A program made the translations under genes and the position numbers. The notes beneath the pieces were generated by a model. The model made no database searches. It was not told where the DNA came from and was given only the letters and a program-made list of their open reading frames with translations. From the NCBI GenBank assembly GCA_030684395.1, contig JAUXTT010000026.1, forward strand, positions 62,001 to 126,000: a DNA stretch of 64,000 bases, given 5' to 3'. Below, piece by piece: positions 23,892 to 32,720 of the stretch; position 1 is the stretch's first letter, and each line of letters opens with the position of its first letter. The DNA comes from Bacteroidota bacterium (GTDB taxonomy: Bacteria > Bacteroidota > Bacteroidia > B-17B0 > Aurantibacillaceae).

Positions 23892-24725
23892 ATGGCCCTA
23901 TTTTCAAAAAGCAATAACCCCGGAGCCGAAATGGGCTTTATGGATCACCTGGAAGCACTGCGTTGGCATTTGGTACGCTCGGTGATTGTTGTTATTGTAT
24001 TGGCGGTGGTCGTTTTTTGTTTTCCTGATTTTGTTTTTGGTAAGATCATCTTCGGACCTATGCGTCTTGACTTCATTACTTATCAAATGCTGTGCAAGCT
24101 TTCGGATAAATTAGGCGGTGTTCAGGATCTGTGTGTAAACAAGATTAATTTTTCTCTTATCAGTAATCAACTTTCGGGGCAGTTTACCAATCACATGTGG
24201 ATCTCTTTTTTAGGAGGATTGATACTGGGAATGCCTTATGTATTATATGAACTATGGAAATTTATTAAACCGGCTCTTAAGAATACAGAAACCCGGCCAG
24301 CCCGTGGGTTTGTATTGGTTTCCTCTATCCTGTTCCTCATAGGTGTTTTATTTGCTTACTTTATTATCGTTCCTCTTTCTGTTCAGTTCTTAGGTAATTA
24401 TTCTATTACAAGCGATAATTTCATTCAAACCTTGCCAACTATTGATGATTACATTTCATTAGTATCTACTTTGGTTTTAGCAACGGGCTTGGTATTCGAA
24501 ATGCCGATTTTAGTTTATTTCCTCACACGCCTGGGAATTTTTTCTCCCGCATTTATGCGCAAGTTCAGAAAACACGCGGTAATTGTACTGTTGATTGCTG
24601 CAGCAGTTATAACTCCTTCTCCTGATATTACTTCACAAATGCTGGTGTTTGTTCCTATTTACCTGCTATACGAAATAAGTATTTTTGTTTCTAAGTACGT
24701 AGAGAACAAATACAGAATGAAATAA
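23892..24725 (+). CDS. tatC: Sec-independent protein translocase TatC
   Basis: A 277-residue core of the twin-arginine translocase, which binds the RR signal peptide and exports folded proteins. The cytoplasmic N-terminus has the family signature MGFMDHLEALRWHLVRS, and six hydrophobic segments follow, with the FIKPALKNTETRP region and the LATGLVFEMPILVYFLTRLGI and AAVITPSPDITSQMLVFVPIYLLYE helices typical of TatC. No tatA or tatB gene lies nearby in the window. Convergent, with 4 bp spacing, with the unknown secreted paralog pair. Confidence 0.97.
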   Translation: MALFSKSNNPGAEMGFMDHLEALRWHLVRSVIVVIVLAVVVFCFPDFVFGKIIFGPMRLDFITYQMLCKLSDKLGGVQDLCVNKINFSLISNQLSGQFTNHMWISFLGGLILGMPYVLYELWKFIKPALKNTETRPARGFVLVSSILFLIGVLFAYFIIVPLSVQFLGNYSITSDNFIQTLPTIDDYISLVSTLVLATGLVFEMPILVYFLTRLGIFSPAFMRKFRKHAVIVLLIAAAVITPSPDITSQMLVFVPIYLLYEISIFVSKYVENKYRMK

Positions 24726-24729
24726 TGCA

Positions 24730-25143
24730 TCAGTGACTGCAATCTTTGTCATGAATATGTGTTGATTGCTTCAGTTTTCTTGGCCAAAATATCACTACCA
24801 GTTCGTTTCCCCTGGCTACCATGGTTGCACTTCTTCCATTGTTAACAGTAATGTTTTTTAAACTCCCTTCCCACTCACGCTTCACCGGTTTCAACTCTCC
24901 ATTCTCTTCTTCAGTATAAAAGGCTTCCAGTTTCCCGTTTTTAACCTGAGCCGCTCCGTTATAACAGGTTGTATTGCCGGGTTTACGAAATGTAATGATT
25001 ACATCGGAATATTCGCCATCCTCAATGGAATCCGCACCCCGCTCCGCAAATTTTGCATTCCATTCGTTATAACAATTTTTTTGCTGCGCCGGAATATGAA
25101 CACAGAATAAACTGAACAGGGTAGTTATAAAAAACAGCTTCAT
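24730..25143 (-). CDS. Secreted protein of unknown function, paralog of the next gene
   Basis: A 137-residue protein from the ATG at 25143 (the track start one codon earlier is TTG). Signal peptide FFITTLFSLFCVHIPAQ. The mature part contains CYNEWNAKFAERGADSIEDGEYSDVIITFR, CYNGAAQVKNGKL and VVIFWPRKL, and ends in a His/Cys-rich tail (HIHDKDCSH) that could bind a metal. It aligns with the adjacent product throughout, including both Cys and the D-G-x-Y-x-D-V-I motif. No family name recognised. Confidence 0.72.
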   Translation of the reverse strand: MKLFFITTLFSLFCVHIPAQQKNCYNEWNAKFAERGADSIEDGEYSDVIITFRKPGNTTCYNGAAQVKNGKLEAFYTEEENGELKPVKREWEGSLKNITVNNGRSATMVARGNELVVIFWPRKLKQSTHIHDKDCSH

Positions 25144-25162
25144 CAATTAAGTGTTCTGTAGT

Positions 25163-25612
25163 TTAATCGTCGGTTGGTTCAGCGGCCTTTTTAAAGGGAG
25201 CTTTTTTTGGCTTGATTTTTTTCGGCCACAAAATATTTATAAGCGTATTGTCTTTGGTGACAATAGTTTTGCTCATTCCTTCTTCAATAGTAACATAACG
25301 GGTTTCTTGTTTTAATTCTTTAGGAATATGTTCATAGGTTCCATCTTCCAGTTGTATAAAGAAACTCATTACCTTTCCGCCTTTAACCTCAACTTTGCCA
25401 TCATAACAGTTGGTGGTAGGGCCGTTGGCAGAGATTTCCCTCACCACAACAATTACATCAGCATAAGAACCATCTTCAACTTCCTCGGTGCCTCTGTCCT
25501 TGAATTTTTTTACCCATTTCGAATAACAATCTGTTCCCTGTTTGTTGGATTCCTGAGCATTTAAAGCAATGAATCCAAACAACAATCCAATAACAATAAT
25601 GGTTGTCTTCAT
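25163..25612 (-). CDS. Secreted protein of unknown function, tandem paralog
   Basis: A 149-residue protein from the ATG at 25612 (the track start at 25621 is a TTG). Signal peptide MKTTIIVIGLLFGFIALNAQ. It shares with its neighbour CYSKWVKKFKDRGTEEVEDG, DVIVVVRE, CYDGKVEVKGGK and INILWPKKIK. It ends in a Lys-rich tail where the neighbour has a His-rich tail, so the paralogs differ mainly at the C-terminus. Two conserved Cys may form a disulfide. 19 bp separate the two genes, and it is the first in the pair. Confidence 0.72.
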   Translation of the reverse strand: MKTTIIVIGLLFGFIALNAQESNKQGTDCYSKWVKKFKDRGTEEVEDGSYADVIVVVREISANGPTTNCYDGKVEVKGGKVMSFFIQLEDGTYEHIPKELKQETRYVTIEEGMSKTIVTKDNTLINILWPKKIKPKKAPFKKAAEPTDD

Positions 25613-25788
25613 TCTGTTCAACTTTTAAGTGTTAGTTTAAATCTGTATTGCGTAAATGTATATAATCGGAACAAAAAAACTAATTCTTTTAGACAAAAAT
25701 ATTTCAAAGGCTAATAATATGTTAGCATTTATATTATTTCCTCACCTCAAAACTGACTATTATTAGTAATAATTTACGTCGGTTTTCG

Positions 25789-25796
25789 TACATTTG
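25789..25796 (+). promoter_or_regulatory. -7 promoter element of gcvP
   Basis: TACATTTG matches TAnnTTTG, 23 bp before the gcvP ATG. No glycine riboswitch-like structure was recognised in the short leader. Confidence 0.5.
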
Positions 25797-25819
25797 CCCC
25801 GCTAAATCGCAGCTTAAAT

Positions 25820-28687
25820 ATGACAACTGATAAATTTGTTTCGCGCCACAATGGCCCCCGTGAAAATGAAGTAAAAGAAATGCTTACAAAAATTGGTGTT
25901 TCCAGTGTTGATGAATTAATCAATCAAACGGTTCCTCCGGGCATCCGTTTAAAACAACCTTTAAAGGTTGGAAAAGCCATGAGTGAATTTCAATATCACA
26001 AACATTTAAAGGCTTTGGCAAAAAAGAACAAGGTGTTTCGTTCATATATCGGGCTGGGTTATTACAACACTATTTTACCTGCGGTTATTCAACGTAATAT
26101 TTTTGAAAACCCGGGCTGGTATACTGCTTACACTCCTTATCAGGCGGAAATTGCACAGGGTCGTTTAGAGGCTTTGTTAAATTACCAAACCATGGTAATG
26201 GATTTAACCGCTATGCCAATCGCGAACGCATCTTTATTAGATGAATCAACAGCAGCGGCCGAAGCGGCGTTTATGTTTCATGGTCACAGAAGTAAAACAA
26301 AACAAAACGCACATAAATTTTTTGTAAGCAAGAATTCTTTTCCTCAAACCATTGATGTAATCAAAACCCGTTCTGAACCTATTGGTGTAGAGGTTGTAAT
26401 TGGAGATGTGGAAACGTTTGCTTTTGACGATTCATTCTTTGGTGCATTCATTCAATATCCTGACATTAACGGTGAAGTAATCAATTACAAAAAATTTGTT
26501 GAGAATTGTAAGGCAAAAGAGATTCAGGTAGCTGTTGCATCTGACCTTTTGGCGCTTGCCCTATTAACTCCTCCCGGAGAGTGGGGTGCTGATTGTGTTG
26601 TTGGTAACTCACAACGTTTTGGTGTGCCATTAGGGTATGGCGGACCTCACGCTGCATTTTTCGCATGTAAAGAAGATTACAAACGTTTGATCCCCGGTCG
26701 TATTATCGGAGTGTCTGTTGATGCAGAAGGAAATCAGGCTTTGCGGATGGCTTTACAAACCCGCGAACAGCATATCAAACGCGACAAAGCAACTTCCAAT
26801 ATTTGTACTGCACAGGCTCTATTAGCTATCATGGCGAGTATGTATGCAGTGTATCATGGTTCAGAAGGAATCAGAGCAATTGCTGAAGGTGTTCATGGCG
26901 CAACTTCGTTTGTTGCGTCCGAACTAAAAAAATTAGGTTACGAACTAAAAACAAAATTATATTTCGACACGCTAGTTGTAACTGCTGATGCGAAAAAGAT
27001 CCGCACTATAGCAGAAGCAAAAGAAATTAACTTCCGTTATATCGATGATAAACATATTGCGCTTTCTCTGGATCAAACAATTGAGGAAGAAGACGTGAAT
27101 GATATAATAGCTGTTTTTGCTGAAGCAATAGGCAAATCATTTGCGGGAGCTCCATGTGTTGATAGCGACCTTATCAAAGGAACCTTTGCAGAAAGAAAAT
27201 CTGCTTATTTGACTCATTCTATTTTCAATTCATACCACAGTGAAAGTGAGATGATGCGTTACATTAAACGCTTAGAGAACAAAGATCTTTCATTGGTTCA
27301 TTCAATGATTTCTTTGGGTTCTTGTACCATGAAATTAAATGCAGCTTCTGAGTTATTGCCTTTAACATGGTCTGAGTGGGCTAATATGCATCCCTTTGTA
27401 CCTGTTGCACAAGCAGAGGGTTACAGGGCAATGGTAAATGAATTGGATAAAGATCTTTCTGACATCACGGGGTTTGCAAAAATGAGTTTTCAGCCAAACT
27501 CGGGTGCTCAAGGCGAGTACACAGGATTGATGGTTATTCGTGCTTATCATATTGCACAAGGTAATGCAAACAGAAATGTTGCTTTGATCCCATCATCAGC
27601 GCACGGAACAAACCCTGCAAGTGCAGCAATGGCAGGAATGAAAATTGTTGTCACTAAATGTGATGATAAGGGAAATGTTGATCTTGCTGATCTTCGCGAA
27701 AAAGCAGAATTACACAAAGACAATCTTTCGTGTTTGATGATCACTTACCCAAGTACACATGGTGTATACGAAGAGTCAATTACCGAGATCACAAAAATGA
27801 TTCACGATAATGGCGGATTGGTTTATATGGATGGTGCTAACATGAATGCACAGGTTGGATTAACAAGTCCGGGAAATATTGGTGCTGATGTTTGTCACTT
27901 GAACTTACACAAAACATTTGCCATTCCTCACGGTGGTGGTGGCCCCGGTATGGGACCAATTGGTGTGGTAGAAAAATTAGTTCCTTTCTTACCATCTCAC
28001 CCTGTTGTTAATACCAGTGGAGACAAAGGTATCACTGCAGTTTCAGCAGCACCTTATGGAAGTGCCCTGATCTTATTGATCTCTTATGGCTATATTAAAA
28101 TGTTGGGAAGCGAAGGTTTAAAAGCAGCAACAGAAACAGCTATTTTGAACGCTAACTACATGAAAGAAGTATTAAAAGATCATTACAAAATTCTATATAC
28201 CGGTAAAAGCGGACGTTGTGCACACGAAATGATTTTAGACTGCAGTGATTTTAAACAGGCAAGCGGTGTTGAGGTAGGTGATATGGCAAAACGTTTAATG
28301 GATTATGGTTTCCATGCTCCTACAGTATCTTTCCCTGTTCACGACACATTAATGATTGAACCTACCGAAAGTGAGAATAAAGCGGAGTTGGATCGTTTTT
28401 GTGAAGCAATGATTGCTATTCGCAAAGAAATTCAGGAAATTATAGATGGTAAGTTTGATAAAGTGGCCAACGTAATTAAAAACGCGCCTCATACGGTAAA
28501 ACTGGTTGCTGCAAACGAATGGAAAAAACCATATGACCGTGAAAAAGCTGCGTTCCCATTGAAATGGGTAAAAGCAAACAAATTTTGGCCAAGTGTTGCC
28601 AAAATTGATAATGCCTACGGCGACAGAAATTTAGTTTGCTCGTGTGCACCTATTGAAGCATACATGGAAGAAGCTGTTGGGGTATAG
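25820..28687 (+). CDS. gcvP: Glycine dehydrogenase (decarboxylating), P protein
   Basis: The PLP-dependent P protein of the glycine cleavage system: decarboxylates glycine and passes the aminomethyl group to the H protein lipoyl arm. At 955 residues it is the single-chain form, in which the two P subunits are fused. Visible: N-terminal FVSRHNGP, GYYNTILPAVIQRNIFENP, TAYTPYQAEIAQGRLEALLN, the SLGSCTMKLNA motif at the start of the second half, and the PLP-lysine segment NLHKTFAIPHGGGGPGMGP near residue 699. No gcvT or gcvH in the window. The frame ends 5 bp before a dispersed repeat with an embedded terminator. Confidence 0.98.
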   Translation: MTTDKFVSRHNGPRENEVKEMLTKIGVSSVDELINQTVPPGIRLKQPLKVGKAMSEFQYHKHLKALAKKNKVFRSYIGLGYYNTILPAVIQRNIFENPGWYTAYTPYQAEIAQGRLEALLNYQTMVMDLTAMPIANASLLDESTAAAEAAFMFHGHRSKTKQNAHKFFVSKNSFPQTIDVIKTRSEPIGVEVVIGDVETFAFDDSFFGAFIQYPDINGEVINYKKFVENCKAKEIQVAVASDLLALALLTPPGEWGADCVVGNSQRFGVPLGYGGPHAAFFACKEDYKRLIPGRIIGVSVDAEGNQALRMALQTREQHIKRDKATSNICTAQALLAIMASMYAVYHGSEGIRAIAEGVHGATSFVASELKKLGYELKTKLYFDTLVVTADAKKIRTIAEAKEINFRYIDDKHIALSLDQTIEEEDVNDIIAVFAEAIGKSFAGAPCVDSDLIKGTFAERKSAYLTHSIFNSYHSESEMMRYIKRLENKDLSLVHSMISLGSCTMKLNAASELLPLTWSEWANMHPFVPVAQAEGYRAMVNELDKDLSDITGFAKMSFQPNSGAQGEYTGLMVIRAYHIAQGNANRNVALIPSSAHGTNPASAAMAGMKIVVTKCDDKGNVDLADLREKAELHKDNLSCLMITYPSTHGVYEESITEITKMIHDNGGLVYMDGANMNAQVGLTSPGNIGADVCHLNLHKTFAIPHGGGGPGMGPIGVVEKLVPFLPSHPVVNTSGDKGITAVSAAPYGSALILLISYGYIKMLGSEGLKAATETAILNANYMKEVLKDHYKILYTGKSGRCAHEMILDCSDFKQASGVEVGDMAKRLMDYGFHAPTVSFPVHDTLMIEPTESENKAELDRFCEAMIAIRKEIQEIIDGKFDKVANVIKNAPHTVKLVAANEWKKPYDREKAAFPLKWVKANKFWPSVAKIDNAYGDRNLVCSCAPIEAYMEEAVGV

Positions 28688-28691
28688 TATA

Positions 28692-28836
28692 GAACGCAGA
28701 TGACGCTGGTTTTTTATGATCGGCACAGATAAATGTATTGTTAAACAGGCTCGCTTATGGTGGGCCTGTTTCATTTTATATAATGCCTCACAAAAAAATC
28801 AGTGAAAATCTGTCTAATCGGCGTCATCAGCATGCC
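28692..28836. repeat. GCAGATGACGC-type dispersed inverted repeat
   Basis: Outer arms GCAGATGACGC (28696-28706) and GCGTCATCAGC (28821-28831) pair with one mismatch; inside, CACAGATAA and AATCTGTC pair as well. Such gcagatgacgc...gcgtcatc elements recur in Bacteroidota intergenic DNA (from memory). The track ORF start at 28738 lies in this element, and its first 48 codons translate the repeat, which argues against that start. Confidence 0.65.
28743..28776 (+). terminator. Intrinsic terminator of gcvP within the repeat
   Basis: AAACAGGC and GCCTGTTT form a perfect 8-bp stem with a 13-nt loop, followed by CATTTTAT. It lies in the middle of the dispersed inverted repeat. Confidence 0.6.
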
Positions 28837-28881
28837 ATAATTCACGAAAATGCGTATTTTAGCCATGCATTTTTCCATACT

Positions 28882-31074
28882 ATGAGCAAGCAAAAACAAC
28901 AATTCAAACAAGCCAAAATAAACGAAGCGGCAAATTTTTCGATATTCCCATTTGTATCCGCAAAGATCGCTTACCTCGTTTTGGGCATAGTTGGTTTCAT
29001 TTTTTACATCAATACTATAAATAATGAGTTTGCTCTGGATGATGGAATCATCATTCATAAGAATGAGTACGTTATGAAGGGATCAAAGGGGATAAAAGAC
29101 ATTCTTACCCACGATGCTTATTACAGTTTTTACAGGCAAATGAATGCTGAAGATCAGTTGGCCGGTGGTCGTTACCGCCCTTTGTCGGTGGTAAGTTTTG
29201 CAATGGAACAAAATTTTATTGGTGCATTTCCAACCGGGAGAACGGATGGCAATAGTTGGGACGTAAACAAAAACAACATTCAGGATCCGGGAGAAGATGT
29301 GAATGAAGATGGATTGTTCAATGAAAACGATGCACTTACAAGAGGATCCGGATTAAGACATTTTAACAACATGTTGTTTTATGTATTATCAGTATTAATT
29401 CTATTTGGTTTCCTCAAAAATTACTTGTTTAAAAACAATTGGGACCTTGCGTTTTTAACGGCGCTTTTATTCTGTATTCATCCTATCCATACGGAAGTTG
29501 TAGCCAACATGAAGAGCAGGGATGAGATCTTTTCGTTTTTATTTATAATCCTCACTTTCATTTATGTGTTTAAAGCATTGGAACTAAGAACCACCAAACA
29601 TATAGTACTTGCTGGTTTTATGTACTTTCTCGCATTATTGAGTAAAGAATACGCCTTCACCTTAATATTTGTAATTCCCATGATGATCTACATCTTCCGT
29701 CCGGAACTTATTGATTTTAAAGATAAAAAGTTATGGGGTGTTTTTACCGCCTTCCTTGTTTTTGCAGTTGCCATGTATGAACTCAAATCAAAAGGTTTGC
29801 CCGGATACCAATACCTTCCTTTTGTATTTGGCATCATCATCGTTTTTGCTTTTCAAAAAGATTTTCAATCCAAAACATTCACTGCATTATTTGGCTCCCT
29901 TACCATTGCCTTTTTAATGTATCTTTCAATGCGTTTCATTTCTGTAACATTAAAACCTGCAGTGCCTGATACGGAAGTATTAAACAACCCTTATTTGTTT
30001 GCAACAAAAACTGAAACATATGCCACTAAAATTTATGTATTGCTTAAATACATGAAACTTCTTTTCATCCCTCATCCATTAAGTTCTGATTATTCATTCA
30101 ATACTATTGTTTACCGCAACTTCGGAAGCTGGGATACTTTATTGTCTATTGTTTTATACATCGGCCTTGCTATCACAACCTTTATGTTATTTATCAAACG
30201 TCATATTTTGTCGTTTGGGTTAATCTTCTTCTTCGCCAATTTATTAATGATCGGTAACATTGTTTTTGACATCGGTGCAACTATGGGTGAACGTTTGATT
30301 TATCACTCTTCCTTTGGTTTTGCTTTGTGTATAGCTTGGCTGCTGATTGAGGGGCCAAAAAAATTAAATGTATCTCCTTCTCTTCAAAAAAACAGCGTAT
30401 TAGGTATTGCAATTGTATTAACAGGTTTGTTTGGTTATAAAACCATAGAACGTAATGCAGAATGGAAGAGTGATATTACTTTATTTACTAAAGATGTAAA
30501 AACGGTTCCAAATAGTGTTTTGTGTTTAGGAAATGCAGGGGCGCGCTGGATCGATCTTTCTGAAAGACCGGAGAACAAAGACAGTGCTACCGCTTTCCTC
30601 AACAGGGCCGTGGGATACCTGAAACACGCATTGGATTTACATCCTAAATACGTAAACGGATACCTGAACTTAGGCTTAGCTCAAATGAAACAAGGAGATT
30701 TAGACGGTGCTTATACAACATGGAAAACAGCTCAGAAACTTTATCCTAACAATCCTTATTTACAAAGCTACTTCCCTTATCTGGCGGTTAATTATATGAA
30801 CAAGGGTGTTACTTTAGGTCAGCAGGGTAAGTTGGATGAAGGCTTGCCATATCTGGAAAAAGCGGTTGAATGTAACCCTAACAACTATGATATTTGGTAC
30901 AATTATGCCGGAGTGTATTTCACAAAAGGTAATTGGGAAAAAGCTAAAACAGGATTCGAAAATTGTTTGAAACTGAACCCGAATGCTGAAAATGCCAAAC
31001 AAGGGTTACAGGCTGTAAATGAGAAATTGGGAACGACCTCAACTGTTGCTGTTACAGCGCCAATTCTGAAATAA
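28882..31074 (+). CDS. TMTC-like GT-C glycosyltransferase with C-terminal TPRs
   Basis: A 730-residue membrane protein with the start moved to the ATG at 28882 (MSKQKQQFKQ), because the longer ORF reads through a repeat. The N-terminal two-thirds have about ten membrane segments and resemble the TMTC/DUF1736-type O-mannosyltransferases: NEFALDDGIIIHKN with its acidic pair, GRYRPLSVVSFAMEQ, and HPIHTEVVANMKSRDEI. The C-terminal ~190 residues are TPRs (YVNGYLNLGLAQMKQGDLDGA ...). An Asp/Asn-rich insertion near residue 123-150 (DVNEDGLFNEND) looks like an EF-hand-type calcium loop in the first periplasmic loop. It probably glycosylates exported proteins from a lipid-linked donor (family knowledge); the acceptor is unknown. 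Confidence 0.82.
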   Translation: MSKQKQQFKQAKINEAANFSIFPFVSAKIAYLVLGIVGFIFYINTINNEFALDDGIIIHKNEYVMKGSKGIKDILTHDAYYSFYRQMNAEDQLAGGRYRPLSVVSFAMEQNFIGAFPTGRTDGNSWDVNKNNIQDPGEDVNEDGLFNENDALTRGSGLRHFNNMLFYVLSVLILFGFLKNYLFKNNWDLAFLTALLFCIHPIHTEVVANMKSRDEIFSFLFIILTFIYVFKALELRTTKHIVLAGFMYFLALLSKEYAFTLIFVIPMMIYIFRPELIDFKDKKLWGVFTAFLVFAVAMYELKSKGLPGYQYLPFVFGIIIVFAFQKDFQSKTFTALFGSLTIAFLMYLSMRFISVTLKPAVPDTEVLNNPYLFATKTETYATKIYVLLKYMKLLFIPHPLSSDYSFNTIVYRNFGSWDTLLSIVLYIGLAITTFMLFIKRHILSFGLIFFFANLLMIGNIVFDIGATMGERLIYHSSFGFALCIAWLLIEGPKKLNVSPSLQKNSVLGIAIVLTGLFGYKTIERNAEWKSDITLFTKDVKTVPNSVLCLGNAGARWIDLSERPENKDSATAFLNRAVGYLKHALDLHPKYVNGYLNLGLAQMKQGDLDGAYTTWKTAQKLYPNNPYLQSYFPYLAVNYMNKGVTLGQQGKLDEGLPYLEKAVECNPNNYDIWYNYAGVYFTKGNWEKAKTGFENCLKLNPNAENAKQGLQAVNEKLGTTSTVAVTAPILK

Positions 31075-31089
31075 ACTTAAATTGTTATA

Positions 31090-31133
31090 ATAAAGAAGGG
31101 CGAACATAAACACGTTTGCCCTTCTTTATTTTG
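31090..31133. terminator. Strong bidirectional intrinsic terminator
   Basis: AAAGAAGGGC pairs with GCCCTTCTTT (31092-31101 and 31118-31127), with A- and T-rich flanks, between convergent genes. Confidence 0.85.
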
Positions 31134-31144
31134 TTCTTCCTGAC

Positions 31145-32716
31145 TTAGTCAGTATTTACTGTATTACCATTAGTGATCAAAGTAGCTTTATCCGTTACTC
31201 CCTGCCCGGAAGGTGGTGCCATTGGAGTTTGCGAGTTCAGAGAGATGGTTTTTCCTGTAAGAGCAGGGATAGATACAAGTTTTGCAAGCAATGCATTTAC
31301 TGACGCAACACTTAATTTACAACCCGACGCATTAAAACTATTTCCAAAACTTGTTAATGCAGGGAAAGAAACGGTTGTCACTCCCGAAGTAATAATAGTT
31401 ATACTACTTGAACCTGTTGTTGTTAAAGCCGGAAAACTTAGAGTAGCAAGAGCAGGATTTGAAATCACGTTAATACTTCCTGAAGACGTTAGTGCTGACA
31501 AATCAACAGAGGTCAACAGCGTATTGTTGTTCATGTTGATGTTTCCTGAAGTGGTAAGTGAAGGAAAGCTTAAAGATGTTAAAGCAACATTGTTTTGGCT
31601 ATTGATACCTCCTGTTGTTATTAGCGCCGGAAAACTCATTGTTGAAATGGACGCACAATTACTTACGAATACTGAGCCTGCGTTTCCTAAAGAAGGAAAA
31701 GTTAGTGATGTTACATCAGAGTTGCTAGAAAATGAAAGAGAACCGCAGGATGCAAGAGCCGGAAAAGAAACAGTGTTCAGATCTGGATTTCCGCTAATAC
31801 TATATGTATCATTAATTGTAGACATTGCTCCAAATGAAATTGAGGTCAAAACACTGTTGTCTTCTATATGCAAATTAATAGAATTTGTCACAGAAGGCAT
31901 GCTAATACTTACCAGAGCAGTGTTTTCATCAATGGTTGTGAAGGTGTTACATTTTACTAAGGCAGGCAGGTTCAATGAAGTAAGTCCTACATTGCTCACA
32001 ACGAATTCACCGGTTGTGATTTTGGCAAGAGAAGATATGTCTAATGAAGTTAATGCCGGATTATTGTTAAAAATAACAGAACCATCACAACGGGTTAAAC
32101 CACTTAAGTTAAGAGTAGCAAGTGCACTATTATTGGACACCTCAATATAAATAGCTGTGGTGATCATACTAAGATCAACCGTAGTTAAATTTGTGGTTCC
32201 TACAATTTTGATCTCCTGCGTGTTCGGTCCCACTTCATTTGCGATAATAGTTGCTGCCTGTGCATTGGTAACATCATCACTTAATACCAGAGTTTGTTTT
32301 CCACCGTTATTTACAACATTTCCCGCACACAAAGCATAAGGAACCGATAACATTTGTGAGGTTCCCATTAACTGGTAACTTGTTCCACCGGTAATATCCA
32401 TGCTTACTTTTAAAAATTTACTTCCGCCAACAGCCCAGTTAATTGCATTGAATGTTCCTGTAGTTGGAGTTCCTGCGCCAATCACCAATGTAAATAACCC
32501 GTTGGCGTCAGTAGTTAGTGCATGTGTTTCGGTATAAATTGTTGTACCGCTTGGCGAACCTTCTAATACCGATAACTCTATACCTATTGATTGGTTTGAT
32601 AGCTCAACGCCTGCTGCGTTACGGGCAACTCCCTGATAATTGATTCCTTGAGGAGCCTGAGCGTTTGTGATGAAAGTTAAGCAAGTCGCTAAAATTAAAG
32701 TGTAAACGTGTTTCAT
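31145..32716 (-). CDS. LRR-like surface protein
   Basis: A 523-residue exported protein (signal peptide LILATCLTFITNAQ). About 20-130 is an N-terminal domain common in Bacteroidota surface proteins (PQGINYQGVARNAAGVELSN ... LMGTSQMLSVPYALCAGN). About 160-460 comprises some 13 leucine-rich-like repeats of 22-24 residues of the form LTSLSFPSLTTSGNINMNNN, reminiscent of receptor-L/Ecm33-like solenoids. Then a short C-terminus without a sorting domain. The next gene upstream, 4 bp away, encodes a small protein with a sorting domain, so the two may work together. The repeats give a long antisense ORF (31173-32150) that I treat as a shadow. Confidence 0.8.
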   Translation of the reverse strand: MKHVYTLILATCLTFITNAQAPQGINYQGVARNAAGVELSNQSIGIELSVLEGSPSGTTIYTETHALTTDANGLFTLVIGAGTPTTGTFNAINWAVGGSKFLKVSMDITGGTSYQLMGTSQMLSVPYALCAGNVVNNGGKQTLVLSDDVTNAQAATIIANEVGPNTQEIKIVGTTNLTTVDLSMITTAIYIEVSNNSALATLNLSGLTRCDGSVIFNNNPALTSLDISSLAKITTGEFVVSNVGLTSLNLPALVKCNTFTTIDENTALVSISMPSVTNSINLHIEDNSVLTSISFGAMSTINDTYSISGNPDLNTVSFPALASCGSLSFSSNSDVTSLTFPSLGNAGSVFVSNCASISTMSFPALITTGGINSQNNVALTSLSFPSLTTSGNINMNNNTLLTSVDLSALTSSGSINVISNPALATLSFPALTTTGSSSITIITSGVTTVSFPALTSFGNSFNASGCKLSVASVNALLAKLVSIPALTGKTISLNSQTPMAPPSGQGVTDKATLITNGNTVNTD

Positions 32717-32720
32717 TTTA

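Noticed and set aside
28738-28881. N-terminal extension of the TMTC-like protein
   Set aside because: It translates a dispersed inverted repeat and the gcvP terminator; the ATG at 28882 is a better start.
31173-32150. 325-codon plus-strand ORF
   Set aside because: Antisense to the LRR-like repeats; no signal, no family motif, and the openness is explained by repeated composition of the real gene.
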